Of a DNA stretch of 64,000 nucleotides, positions 1-8,472 are shown piece after piece. The notes under the pieces are model-generated. The model was given only the letters and a program-made list of their open reading frames with translations. It was not told the DNA's origin and did no database searches. Position numbers and translations under genes: made by a program. The first letter of the stretch is position 1. Every line of letters begins with the position of its first letter. The DNA lies in the NCBI RefSeq assembly GCF_000304475.1, contig NC_018945.1, positions 824,591 through 888,590 of the forward strand, read 5' to 3'. This DNA is from Kazachstania africana CBS 2517 (taxonomy: Eukaryota; Ascomycota; Saccharomycetes; Saccharomycetales; Saccharomycetaceae).

Positions 1-867
1 AGTTGAATTTTGGTGGAAACTTTGAATTGGAGTTTGACAATCTGAAATCATTGGGGACCCAATAATTTTTCTTTCATTGGCAAAGATATCATAAGAAAAT
101 ATGAAATCATTGTATAAGAAGATTGTTGAATTTAATTCGTAATTAAAAGAACTCAACCAATTTCTTTCCATTTCATTAATTAATTTCAAATCCATACCTG
201 TAGCTTGAGACCAAGATTTGTTGGTGAAAGTCTTATCATCATTGAATTTATTGCCTAGGATGAAAGCAATAATTGTATTTTGATAAATGACGTTGATACC
301 AGGATTCGAATTTTTCATAATATTTTGTGTTAAATACCTTGAGAGATAATTTAGCGAATAATAGATAGTCGAAACTGGTAATCTAGTAGCATTCAATACA
401 GATTTGATTCCCTTTAAGAATAAATCATAACTGTCCTTATTTTGAGAATGGATACCAAACCCAACATAGACATTATGAACAATGAAAGCAGACATAGTGT
501 CAATATCATAATTTAGATCTAGAGAGACACCACCGTTAACATTATCTTGAACCATAGGCTGAGGAGGAGCAGGTTGATTGAAAAGTAAGCCTGGAGGAGG
601 TAACGAGACGCTGTCTCTGTAAAAACCATTATTGTTATTACACTGAGGCAATAGAGGTGGCATATAACAACCTTGTAATACGACTGGAGCAGCTAAAGTA
701 CCACCCATATGAGGTGGTGGTGGTGCGACGGCATTTGCATTCGCATAGAAATAATTGTTACCGTTACCTGACAAAGGAGGTAATTGAATAGGATTTGACA
801 CCATATAGTCATATTGGTGTGGTGGTACGACCAATGGAGGCATAGAATAGCCCACAAAAGTGGTCAT
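1..867 (-). CDS. CLG1: Clg1-like cyclin, partner of the Pho85 kinase (C-terminus cut by window edge)
   Basis: The reading frame opens at the ATG at 867-865 and is still open at base 1, so 289 residues are visible and the C-terminus lies outside the window. Residues 1 to about 115 are low-complexity, rich in Pro, Asn and Gly with several PPP runs. From about 120 a helical region typical of Pho80/Pcl-type cyclin boxes follows (SAFIVHNVYVGFG, then STIYYSLNYLSRYL, then NTIIAFILGNKF). A proline-rich head ahead of a cyclin box is the Clg1 layout. In S. cerevisiae Clg1 binds the Pho85 cyclin-dependent kinase and supports autophagy and lifespan control. The upstream neighbour on the same strand is KIP3, the same pair and orientation as YGL216W-YGL215W, which supports the assignment. 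The A-rich stretch just upstream of the ATG is typical of a yeast 5' leader. Confidence 0.85.
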   Translation of the reverse strand, partial: MTTFVGYSMPPLVVPPHQYDYMVSNPIQLPPLSGNGNNYFYANANAVAPPPPHMGGTLAAPVVLQGCYMPPLLPQCNNNNGFYRDSVSLPPPGLLFNQPAPPQPMVQDNVNGGVSLDLNYDIDTMSAFIVHNVYVGFGIHSQNKDSYDLFLKGIKSVLNATRLPVSTIYYSLNYLSRYLTQNIMKNSNPGINVIYQNTIIAFILGNKFNDDKTFTNKSWSQATGMDLKLINEMERNWLSSFNYELNSTIFLYNDFIFSYDIFANERKIIGSPMISDCQTPIQSFHQNST

Positions 868-1377
868 GGTCCTAGTGATTTGTTTTTATTATAAAAAAAA
901 AAGCAAAAAAAGTAAAAAAAAAATTTGGTTCCCAATAGTAAGCTCAAACACGAAGACAAATTAACCAAATAACTGTCTTTAAGAGTTCTTGAGACTTTCT
1001 AATCCTTCGATACCTAAGGGTATGGTAGATGAGTAGTTCCTTTAAAAAGACAAACAAAAAAGTTCCAGTAAAAGAGAACAGACTCCTTCCACCTTAGCAA
1101 CCTCGATTTGAATGTAAAAAAAGATGGGGGTTAAATTATATTATATATAAATATAATATAATTTGATGGGAGATGGAGGGGGGATATATATAATAGTAAT
1201 TAAACTATAAAAAAAAATGTGTGAACCGCGATTAGTTCTTTTAACAGTTGTTATCAAGATTGATCAATTTATTCTTGAAAGCACCTTATAGTCCAACCGA
1301 GAAAATTTTTCTCTACACGTTGTTGCGTGGGTCTTGAGATCCTTTCGCATGCGTGAGAGGGGTCCGAAAGGGTGGTC

Positions 1378-1533
1378 GTTAGGGTTGGGGGGGTCGGTTC
1401 GTTTGCTATGCGGGGACGGCCCGGATATGTTAGGGTTGGGAGTCGAAGGACAGTTCAAGCCCTAAGTATTTTGCAGAGAACAAAGTGGCCCGGACAGCGT
1501 TAGGGTTTCCATTTTCCGGGCCACATTACCCGG
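1378..1533. promoter_or_regulatory. Cluster of Tbf1-type TTAGGG motifs with a Reb1 site, CLG1 upstream region
   Basis: Three GTTAGGGTT matches (1378-1386, 1429-1437, 1499-1507) and one inverted CCCTAA (1460-1465) lie within 130 bp. A Reb1 consensus TTACCCGG is at 1526-1533. ARCCCTAA (reverse TTAGGGTY) is the known binding sequence of the yeast general regulatory factor Tbf1, which often works with Reb1 at snoRNA and other strong promoters. The island is visibly GC-rich against AT-rich flanks. The gap lies between the end of KIP3 and the start of CLG1, so by position it should serve CLG1, about 510 bp away. It could instead drive an unrecognised non-coding RNA between 868 and 1377. I see no C/D snoRNA boxes there. 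Confidence 0.6.
1485..1524. repeat. Perfect 10-bp GC-rich inverted repeat with a 20-nt loop
   Basis: GTGGCCCGGA at 1485-1494 is exactly complementary to TCCGGGCCAC at 1515-1524, and the loop carries one of the TTAGGG motifs. It starts about 60 bp beyond the KIP3 stop codon, so it could be a 3'-UTR hairpin of KIP3 or a cruciform-forming promoter element. Function unknown. Confidence 0.7.
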
Positions 1534-1582
1534 TGGAAGGTTTTTGTGGCAATTGGCAAATTAAATTATATTATAGAACGCT

Positions 1583-3601
1583 CTAACTGGCGAAGTTGTA
1601 ATTTTGTGACACGTCGATGTCCATTGCAGATGAATCGTTGACGATGTCATCTGACCAGCGCAGCTTCTTCTTTGGCGCTGCTGTTGCGAGAATCGCCGCG
1701 GTGACCGTCGGCGTTGGTGGTGTCATGGAGAAGCGACGAGTGTTGTTGTCTTGTGTCATGAAAATATTGGCAAATTCATCGAATGTTTCATCTACACTGG
1801 CAAGTTCTTGTAATATGGTGTCTACATTTTTTTCTTGCGTTATAAGACTTGCATGGAACTTGAAAAATCTTGTCATGGTATCGTTCGTCAACAATTTTTC
1901 CATGATCATTGACGAATTTATCAAGATCTCGTTTCTTGTCAATTCATTGAGATAGTTTAGTTTGTCCTGAAAGCGTGGTAGATGCATGGCTTCATCCCAG
2001 TTTTCTGATTCACGTAGTCGTGGTAGATCGATACTCTCGGAATTTTGGAAAATGGTATCGATTTCATCGTTTGAATCAAATTTAATTTCTAGTTGTTTAA
2101 TATCATTTTGGATTTTTTGTTTTATCTCTTGGAAATATTCACTAGTGGTGTAATCCCAATTTATAATATCATCAATTTCAATTTCAATCAATTGTAAAAA
2201 CCGTCTTTTCACAAGCATTAATGATTTCATAGTTTTGAAATTACCACTATTTGCTAACACTTTATTTAAATTATTCCCAATGTCACTGATACTCATTTCA
2301 ATCTTCTTCACCGTTAAATTATATTTGGAAATTTCCATATTGACAATCTTATCTTCACGGGCTTTTAATTTATCAATTTCTTGTTTCTGTTCCGTGATTA
2401 ATTTCAAATAGGATCCAACGTGTCGATTTAAACTAGTTTGATTTCTAATCACTTTGGTCTTGATTTCTTTGGCTCGATTCGCATACTTCAGTGTGTTTAA
2501 CGTTTCATCATAGTGTAAACTACTTGGTGACACACAAACTATCATAACAGTCTTGCAATTACCTCCCAATGAAAATTTTAATAACCTCGTTAGTTTCGAA
2601 TCTCGATATGGGATATGACATGACTTCTTATTTATGCATAATGCGTTGATACAATTACCCAGCGCGAGTAACGATTTATTAATATTGGCACCTTCATACA
2701 ACCGTATTCCACGGTTCTTCGTCGTTATAGCACGTTCGCTACCGGCGAGATCGATGATAGACAATGTAGAATCAATCTGATTCGTACTGCCAATGTCATC
2801 AAAATTCTTTAAAACTTGTTTAACATGAATTTGCAAGACGGAATGAGACCTGGATGAGACTTCATTAGCTTCTGTCGGGGACGATGATCGGTTTAAATTA
2901 CCGCGAATTACCAAATCAATAACATCTTGAACATTTTCTGGTCTATGGTACGAAAGATTGGTCACGGATATCTTACTATTTTGATCTTCTCTAATGATAA
3001 GTTTTTTCGACGGCGTCTCAGGTTTCAATAAATCTCTTATCGTCTCGTTATAAATCTCCAGATATGATAAACTTATTTCGATTTTGGATCTGTTACTATC
3101 TTGTAATAAAATTTCTATCTTACCAAATAATTCGTTCATTGTTCTAAATATGATCCCTGGATCTTCAGACGTCCCATTTATTGTGTACGTCTTACCACAA
3201 CCTGTAGCTCCATACGCAAAGACGGTCCCATTGAACCCATCAAGGACAGAATCCAGTAAAGGACGTGTAGTATCCTCGAAGATCTGCTCCTGCGTACTGT
3301 CATCATCAAACAATTTATCGAAGATAAACTTCGTTTCGCTTCTTTTCTTGTTGAATTTCACATGTTTGTTAGCAATCGAGTTTAGTATATTTTCATTAAT
3401 CATGTTCAATGGATTTCTATCCTGTGGATCGAATATCAACATCTTGTCATCCAGACAATCTACAATTTTCCAAATCCCAGTAGGTTTCTTCATATTATTG
3501 ATGTTATCATAATCTATCAAATGCGGTCTTTCCGTGTCATTGAAAGGTCTAATCCTCACGGCAACTACGATAGACGATTGCTTCGATCCCGACGATGACA
3601 T
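1583..3601 (-). CDS. KIP3: Kinesin-8 motor Kip3
   Basis: The 672-residue protein begins with a complete kinesin motor: the nucleotide loop GATGCGKT (131-138), switch I NEVSSRSH (246-253) and switch II DLAGSER (284-290). The motor ends near residue 390, followed by a short neck and coiled-coil region (about 395-530) and a basic, polar tail. Kinesin-8 motors walk to microtubule plus ends and promote depolymerisation there. Yeast Kip3 positions the spindle and limits microtubule length. The downstream neighbour CLG1 and upstream neighbour MDM34 reproduce the S. cerevisiae order YGL216-215 and YGL219, which separates Kip3 from other kinesins. The protein is shorter than the roughly 805 residues of S. 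cerevisiae Kip3, mostly in the tail, which carries a second microtubule-binding function in that species. The start at the ATG 3601-3599 places the first motor strand (SIVVAVRIRPF) ten residues in, as expected. Confidence 0.93.
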   Translation of the reverse strand: MSSSGSKQSSIVVAVRIRPFNDTERPHLIDYDNINNMKKPTGIWKIVDCLDDKMLIFDPQDRNPLNMINENILNSIANKHVKFNKKRSETKFIFDKLFDDDSTQEQIFEDTTRPLLDSVLDGFNGTVFAYGATGCGKTYTINGTSEDPGIIFRTMNELFGKIEILLQDSNRSKIEISLSYLEIYNETIRDLLKPETPSKKLIIREDQNSKISVTNLSYHRPENVQDVIDLVIRGNLNRSSSPTEANEVSSRSHSVLQIHVKQVLKNFDDIGSTNQIDSTLSIIDLAGSERAITTKNRGIRLYEGANINKSLLALGNCINALCINKKSCHIPYRDSKLTRLLKFSLGGNCKTVMIVCVSPSSLHYDETLNTLKYANRAKEIKTKVIRNQTSLNRHVGSYLKLITEQKQEIDKLKAREDKIVNMEISKYNLTVKKIEMSISDIGNNLNKVLANSGNFKTMKSLMLVKRRFLQLIEIEIDDIINWDYTTSEYFQEIKQKIQNDIKQLEIKFDSNDEIDTIFQNSESIDLPRLRESENWDEAMHLPRFQDKLNYLNELTRNEILINSSMIMEKLLTNDTMTRFFKFHASLITQEKNVDTILQELASVDETFDEFANIFMTQDNNTRRFSMTPPTPTVTAAILATAAPKKKLRWSDDIVNDSSAMDIDVSQNYNFAS

Positions 3602-4810
3602 TGGTCCAACTTCTGTCAGTAACTTTCTCTCTATACTCTTCTGCTATGGTACTGATTTGTATAATACGCGTTACATCGGCAATTTTGATCTGTCGATGTA
3701 AACAGAGAGAAGAGCTCAAGTGTGCAAGTTGAGAGGTTCCACTGCGGTGTGAAAGGCTGTGGGAGACGTATGGAAGCCAATCAGTGTGGGATGATGGGCT
3801 CTGTGGAGAGAAGACTGGAGGGAGAGGCCAGGTGATGCTGGCGATCAAGTCCTGGGCAGGGCATCGAGCCGTGAGTCGGTCAGGTAATCGCTGATGCGTT
3901 GCATTTATGGTGTTTACAAAGTGTGCGGTTGTAATACTGACTGGTACCACCTGTTATTATCGTACCCAATGGTGTTGCTTACTGTTGTCGTGATGCTTAC
4001 TGTTGCGAGGAGGATTATTTTGGTTATGGTAACCTTTATGCAAGTGCAGGACCCCTCACAAAGCACGAGCGCCAAAGTCCAGCTAAGTGATGATCTGCTT
4101 ATAGTTCTCACATTATTGAGAACACTCACAGTAATATCAAACATAAGGTACCGTGGTAATGAGTCTAGACACTATGTCACTCCAGCAAGACATACAGTCC
4201 CTCGACGGTTCCAAGCACTCTGTATTATGTACCTTTTGAAAAGACTCCCATTCAAATGGGGAAAGCAAGATTCTGTATATAACAACGGACGACGAATCAA
4301 TGCAGTTCTATAAATCTTCAGATCTGTGCAAGATTTCGCTCTCGACGCTTCACTCTGTGAGTTGAATAACCACAAAGCATAGGCCATGTTTCACGATCAT
4401 GTCTCATACACTATGCAGCACGAGGTGCAAGCTGGATCCACACTTCACTGCCATTCCAGTGCGATAACATGGTCTCCTAGTCGCCTGCCCTCGCGTTGAT
4501 TGAATCACGCAAAGTATGCAAACTACGCAGTCCCAGCCTCATAGCCACCCCGTTCAATGCCCTGCTCCGACAGGTGCCACTCCAGTCAATATCGTCTGGT
4601 TGCCTCTCGTCGATAAATCCTGGCATTAGTTTTAAATTTAGTGGCATCACGTGACATCTCGTCAGGGTAATCATGTTTAATTTTTTCTGACTTATTTACA
4701 ATTGGCTCAAATTAGAAATATATAATCTGATCAGATACGAAAAACAAATATTTTCTCATCTTATGTTCGATGCATATATGGAAGACAGTTGAAAGACCCT
4801 TTGACTCGAG
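3602..4810. other. 1.2-kb divergent intergenic region KIP3/MDM34
   Basis: The region holds both promoters. A CACGTG core (Cbf1-type, ATCACGTGAC) lies near 4647-4656, about 160 bp upstream of MDM34. From 3700 to 4650 the DNA looks clearly richer in G and C than its surroundings, and open frames occur in several phases on both strands without recognisable protein character. A 7-bp inverted repeat, GTTCTCA/TGAGAAC, sits at 4104-4123. I recognise no tRNA, snRNA or snoRNA here, though a structured RNA is not excluded. Confidence 0.5.
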
Positions 4811-6073
4811 ATGTCGTTTATATTTAGCAATGATATGTTTGATGATATGGAATTTAATGAAAAGATAAAGCGTAAATTGAATTTGTCTTTAAATAAATCT
4901 TTTAAGGATGACAATAAAAACAACAATAATAATATTCAAGATAATAATTTAACCGATGTTTCTTCTGAAGAATTTGACTTTCTTTCGAGTGGTATAACGG
5001 TAACAGATATCAAATTCAATCAAGTCCCGAGTTTTAAAATACTGGATCTGGATATCACTACGAAGCCACGATCTTTAATTAAGGGTATCTGTAAAATATC
5101 AATACGTGATGCATTAATCGAGCTTTCCACCATAATAGAATCAAATTTGTTGTATCTTAACGTGGCAAAGAATGAAAATTTGCCTGATTTTATCAAACCT
5201 ACTTTAATTGAAAATAATTCATTTAAGATTCCAATAAAATTGGTTTTCCAAGATATTAAATTGGATTCGATTTGTAATTTTTTCATTCAAGACCATGGTG
5301 TTAGTATTTCTTTCAATGATATCTCTATCGATTTCCAATTTAATTGTTCTATCAAGATTTTACAGAAAATGATTGAAAAAAATTTGAAAAATTCAATTCA
5401 ATCAGTATTTAAAGACATTTTACCAAGTGTAATCTTTAATATGTCTCAAAATTGGTTTAATAAGAACCATGATCAGAAATTAAATCACTTAAAAAATACG
5501 TCAAAGAATGCTGCACGTAAGATAATATTGGATGATAGCGACTTAAATCCATTAAATCTTTTAAAATTATCCACAATTGTTATATCGAGAAACTCATTAT
5601 CTCTGACAGATAAAGGTTCTATCAAGAATTGTCTAGAACGTTCGAATTTGTACAGATTCATCTCACAATTACCTTCACTGTCAAATGATACATCATCAAT
5701 GGAAAGAACAAACATGTTACCATCAAAATGTCTAGACAATGTAAACTTAACAGAAATAATTAATATTCAAAATAAGTTGTATGAAAGAAGTGAAACGACA
5801 AAACCAAAGAGACGTAGAGTTAGACTAAATCGTAAGAAGAAAACAACAGAATCAAAGCATAGTGAAACGACAAAACCAATTATAACTATGACTCAAGAAC
5901 ATCCAATGAAGATTGTACCCACAAGACGTATAAGTTTCGTAGGTATCAACAAGGACGATAACAAAACCCACTACAACAATAATAATATTCAGAATTTTTA
6001 CAATAATTGGAAATGGAATAGTAATTATCATTTCCAATTACCTCCACCTCCCCCATACACAACAATTATATAA
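4811..6073 (+). CDS. MDM34: ERMES complex subunit Mdm34
   Basis: The 420-residue protein matches the Mdm34 plan. The start is MSFIFSNDMFDDMEFNEKIK, followed by an SMP lipid-transfer domain to about residue 225. Conserved stretches include FKILDLDI, KGICKISIRDA, the VSISFNDISIDFQF strand pair and PSVIFNMSQNWF. The C-terminal half is low-complexity, with a strongly basic stretch (KPKRRRVRLNRKKK) and a final PPPPPY. Mdm34 sits in the mitochondrial outer membrane as part of the ER-mitochondria encounter structure, where its SMP domain works with Mmm1 and Mdm12 to move phospholipids. An Asn-rich insertion (NNNNN) separates the first two conserved parts. It converges on FRA2 with only 8 bp between the two stop codons, so the two mRNAs must overlap. 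The start is fixed by similarity of the first 15 residues to known Mdm34 proteins. Confidence 0.93.
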   Translation: MSFIFSNDMFDDMEFNEKIKRKLNLSLNKSFKDDNKNNNNNIQDNNLTDVSSEEFDFLSSGITVTDIKFNQVPSFKILDLDITTKPRSLIKGICKISIRDALIELSTIIESNLLYLNVAKNENLPDFIKPTLIENNSFKIPIKLVFQDIKLDSICNFFIQDHGVSISFNDISIDFQFNCSIKILQKMIEKNLKNSIQSVFKDILPSVIFNMSQNWFNKNHDQKLNHLKNTSKNAARKIILDDSDLNPLNLLKLSTIVISRNSLSLTDKGSIKNCLERSNLYRFISQLPSLSNDTSSMERTNMLPSKCLDNVNLTEIINIQNKLYERSETTKPKRRRVRLNRKKKTTESKHSETTKPIITMTQEHPMKIVPTRRISFVGINKDDNKTHYNNNNIQNFYNNWKWNSNYHFQLPPPPPYTTII

Positions 6074-6081
6074 ATATAACC

Positions 6082-6342
6082 TTATACAACAATCTTTGAC
6101 CACTCCTTTTCCGTGTAACATTTACAACTAAAAGCATGAATGCTCGTCATTTCCTCACGTATACAATTGTTCACAATTCTACTTCTCTGTATCTTATTCT
6201 TACCTTCGAATACATCGCTTACAACTACGACGTCAAACGATTTACCGCATCCATACGACAAATCCGTCACTATAATGTTATACACATTCGATATACTACT
6301 ATTGATCTTTGATCTAATCTCTTCCTCAGTAACCATAATCAT
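6082..6342 (-). CDS. FRA2: BolA-like iron-signalling protein Fra2 (Bol2)
   Basis: This is a small single-domain BolA protein of 86 residues. Diagnostic are SYGCGKSFDVVVVSD, with the conserved Cys at 32, and IHAFSCKCYTEKEWSK, with the conserved His at 69. These are the residues that co-ligate an Fe-S cluster with monothiol glutaredoxins in Fra2-Grx3/4 complexes. Fra2, with Fra1 and Grx3/4, relays mitochondrial Fe-S status to the transcription factors Aft1 and Aft2. The ATG at 6342 is used; a second ATG at 6336 (MVTEEE) is equally possible. No long N-terminal extension of the kind annotated in S. cerevisiae is evident. It is convergent with MDM34, as in the YGL219-YGL220 pair. Its partner FRA1 is also in this window, at 33.5 kb. 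Confidence 0.9.
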   Translation of the reverse strand: MIMVTEEEIRSKINSSISNVYNIIVTDLSYGCGKSFDVVVVSDVFEGKNKIQRSRIVNNCIREEMTSIHAFSCKCYTEKEWSKIVV

Positions 6343-6412
6343 ACACACCTGTCAAGCGACTTCCCAGTTCATCTTACTAATTAATAATCATCTGTACACT
6401 CAGCTTATATAA

Positions 6413-6430
6413 GAAAAATTTCGATGAGCT
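6413..6430. promoter_or_regulatory. RRPE-like plus PAC-like motif pair upstream of FRA2
   Basis: GAAAAATTTC (6413-6422) runs into CGATGAGCT (6422-6430). The first resembles the RRPE element (AAAAWTTTT) and the second the PAC element (GCGATGAGCT, one mismatch). The pair is about 70-90 bp upstream of the FRA2 start. In yeast it marks growth-regulated ribosome-biogenesis promoters. The match is read by eye, so its significance is uncertain. Confidence 0.4.
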
Positions 6431-6510
6431 TGTCATTTTTTCTACTTTGCAATCGAGCCGTTGTTTTTTCTTTTCGCCGGGTTATATAGTAAAAGTACTT
6501 ATGTAAAAAA

Positions 6511-7962
6511 CTATTTACACATCTCTTCACCGCCCGTCAGCGTATCGATAACTAGGTTCTTGACGGGTTCTATCTTGTCAGTTAAGGTTAATCCTAGACT
6601 TCTCATGGCTACGATGGGTTTTGAGTCTGTTTGGTACAATTTATGTAACTTATCAGCTAGTCCTAACCTGACATTGTTGAAAGGGTAGCATTCAGCCCAA
6701 TATGGTTCCAATGCTAATTCCGATCCAATATCGAGACCCCTTAATGTAGCTTTTTCAAGTGCTTTTGTCAATTCTTCCACATCGTGTTGTCCCATATTCA
6801 AACCTTGGCCGGCTAATGGATGAGTAGTATGAGCAGCATCACCTACCAATGCAATTCTATCTGTGACATATTTGTCAACGTGACTGAACTTGAATGGGAA
6901 TCTTGCTACGGAGCCCTTTACGACATCAACAACTTGTGGTGGAAAAATTTCATCAATTAATGAATCATCCTTTAAGTTATCCCAAGTTTCATTGATTCTA
7001 AAATTGATGTCATCTATTAGTTCATCTGACTTCATAGTGTTATTTTTTATAGCATTGAAATAATACTCTAAGTCTGCATCGCTCAATACAAATGCAGCGT
7101 TTATCAGACTAGCAAAAACTTTTGTATCCATATTGACAAACATCTCTGATAATGTGTTGCCCTTGGTACTCCAGACTAAAGATGCGTTGTTGTCAGGTAA
7201 TGGTAAATGTGCTACGGGTCCCCATTTTAAAAACCTTTGCCAGCCATTGATTTTAAATATGGGAGGCCCGTTCAATTTCAAAGTGGCGACAGTGCCAAAT
7301 GTGTTATATTTCCAACCTTCAGTGTTTAATTTGGAAAATTTCTTAACTGGCGAATTGGCCCCATCACATCCAATTAACAATCTTGTTTTGTAGGTCTCCC
7401 CATTTGATAGTTTCACTAGGGGCCATGACGTAGGATCTTCAGGATTTGAATATGAGATATTCTCTACTTTGACATTTTCCTTCATTTCAAAATCTTCTTC
7501 CTTTAAGTTCAATTCTTTGAGATGTTTCAATAATGAGGATTGAATATTCATTATTTCTACCATATATAGCATTGATTCTTTATTCAGTGACATATGTGCC
7601 TTAGATATACCATCGGTAATGTAGCATCCATCGTAAGGTTGAATTCTATTTTCGAGCAATTTCACATTCAGTGTATTGGTGATGAAATTCAGAGATTTTG
7701 GAGTTATTGAAACGACTCTATTATGATACTCGGTTGGTGGGTTTGAGTAAAAAGGAAGGACATTCTCGGTAAGCTTTGCTGAATCTACCAGAGTTGTCTT
7801 TAATTTTGCTAGATGAGACGAATTCTTTATTGCAGTAGCCAATGTAAGACCAGCTGGGCCCCCACCAACGATTAAAATATCAGTTAATTTAGGGATTGTC
7901 ACTTCATCCGCCGTGGTAGCAAAAGTTCTGACCAATTGCCTCGAGAAACTTATCTTTAGCAT
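6511..7962 (-). CDS. COQ6: Flavin-dependent monooxygenase Coq6 of ubiquinone synthesis
   Basis: This is a 483-residue UbiH/Coq6-family flavoprotein. A short basic, Ser/Thr-rich N-terminus (MLKISFSRQLVRTFATT) reads as a mitochondrial presequence. The FAD-binding dinucleotide fold follows with GGGPAG at 33-38. The second FAD motif GDAAHTTHPLAGQGLNMG is near residue 371. The substrate-binding sheet lies between them. Coq6 performs the C5 ring hydroxylation of coenzyme Q synthesis on the matrix face of the inner membrane, within the CoQ synthome. Length agrees with the roughly 479 residues of S. cerevisiae Coq6. Its neighbours here belong to other S. cerevisiae chromosomes (its relative is YGR255C), so it sits at a synteny break between the YGL block and the YCR block. 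Confidence 0.95.
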   Translation of the reverse strand: MLKISFSRQLVRTFATTADEVTIPKLTDILIVGGGPAGLTLATAIKNSSHLAKLKTTLVDSAKLTENVLPFYSNPPTEYHNRVVSITPKSLNFITNTLNVKLLENRIQPYDGCYITDGISKAHMSLNKESMLYMVEIMNIQSSLLKHLKELNLKEEDFEMKENVKVENISYSNPEDPTSWPLVKLSNGETYKTRLLIGCDGANSPVKKFSKLNTEGWKYNTFGTVATLKLNGPPIFKINGWQRFLKWGPVAHLPLPDNNASLVWSTKGNTLSEMFVNMDTKVFASLINAAFVLSDADLEYYFNAIKNNTMKSDELIDDINFRINETWDNLKDDSLIDEIFPPQVVDVVKGSVARFPFKFSHVDKYVTDRIALVGDAAHTTHPLAGQGLNMGQHDVEELTKALEKATLRGLDIGSELALEPYWAECYPFNNVRLGLADKLHKLYQTDSKPIVAMRSLGLTLTDKIEPVKNLVIDTLTGGEEMCK

Positions 7963-8472
7963 AATCGCTATTTAAAGGTCAAATTTAATTACCAGTTGAA
8001 TGACTCCAGCGTGAGTAGAGATCTCAATTGACAGTTCTTTAATGTTGTACTCTCTCCCGATCCTTGATGGGTATGCCAATTCTCCGAGATTTCTTTTAAC
8101 ATGCATCTCATGTTGAAAAATTGATGGATGTTGCATACACCATAAAATTCAAGCTGCAGTAGCAGTACGAACAATTAAACAGCTGAAGATGAAATGTCTT
8201 GTGCATTCAGTGTGAGTAATATCAGATCTCAGCTTCCAAACCCAGTTTTCTACGTATTTTCACTGCCATTGTAGCATCTTTTAGCGCTGTCGAGGAAGAA
8301 CTAGCAGTAGAATAACAATACCCACGGCACAACTGTTATGACTAACAATGCAAAGGGAAGTGGACACTTGGATGTCTGGGAACTTACCTTAGGAAGTCTG
8401 GTTTACGAGTTGGACATCGTAAAAAGGCCGTAGCTTGATATTTCGTTAGAAGTATATAGAAAGATACGATAA
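7963..8472. other. 510-bp gap between COQ6 start and TRX3 end
   Basis: This should hold the COQ6 promoter and the TRX3 3' end. A short minus-strand open stretch near 8220-8320 ends with a basic, protein-like tail, but it has no upstream start and no yeast splice branch signal. I do not call a gene. No RNA gene recognised. Confidence 0.4.

Noticed and set aside
6082..6412. Plus-strand frame of 90 codons opposite FRA2
   Set aside because: Shadow of the BolA gene on the other strand, which has full family motifs.
8220..8320. Minus-strand open stretch with a basic protein-like end, possible 3' exon of a small gene
   Set aside because: Preceded by a stop, no ATG, and no TACTAAC branch point or GTATGT donor found upstream; only about 36 codons.
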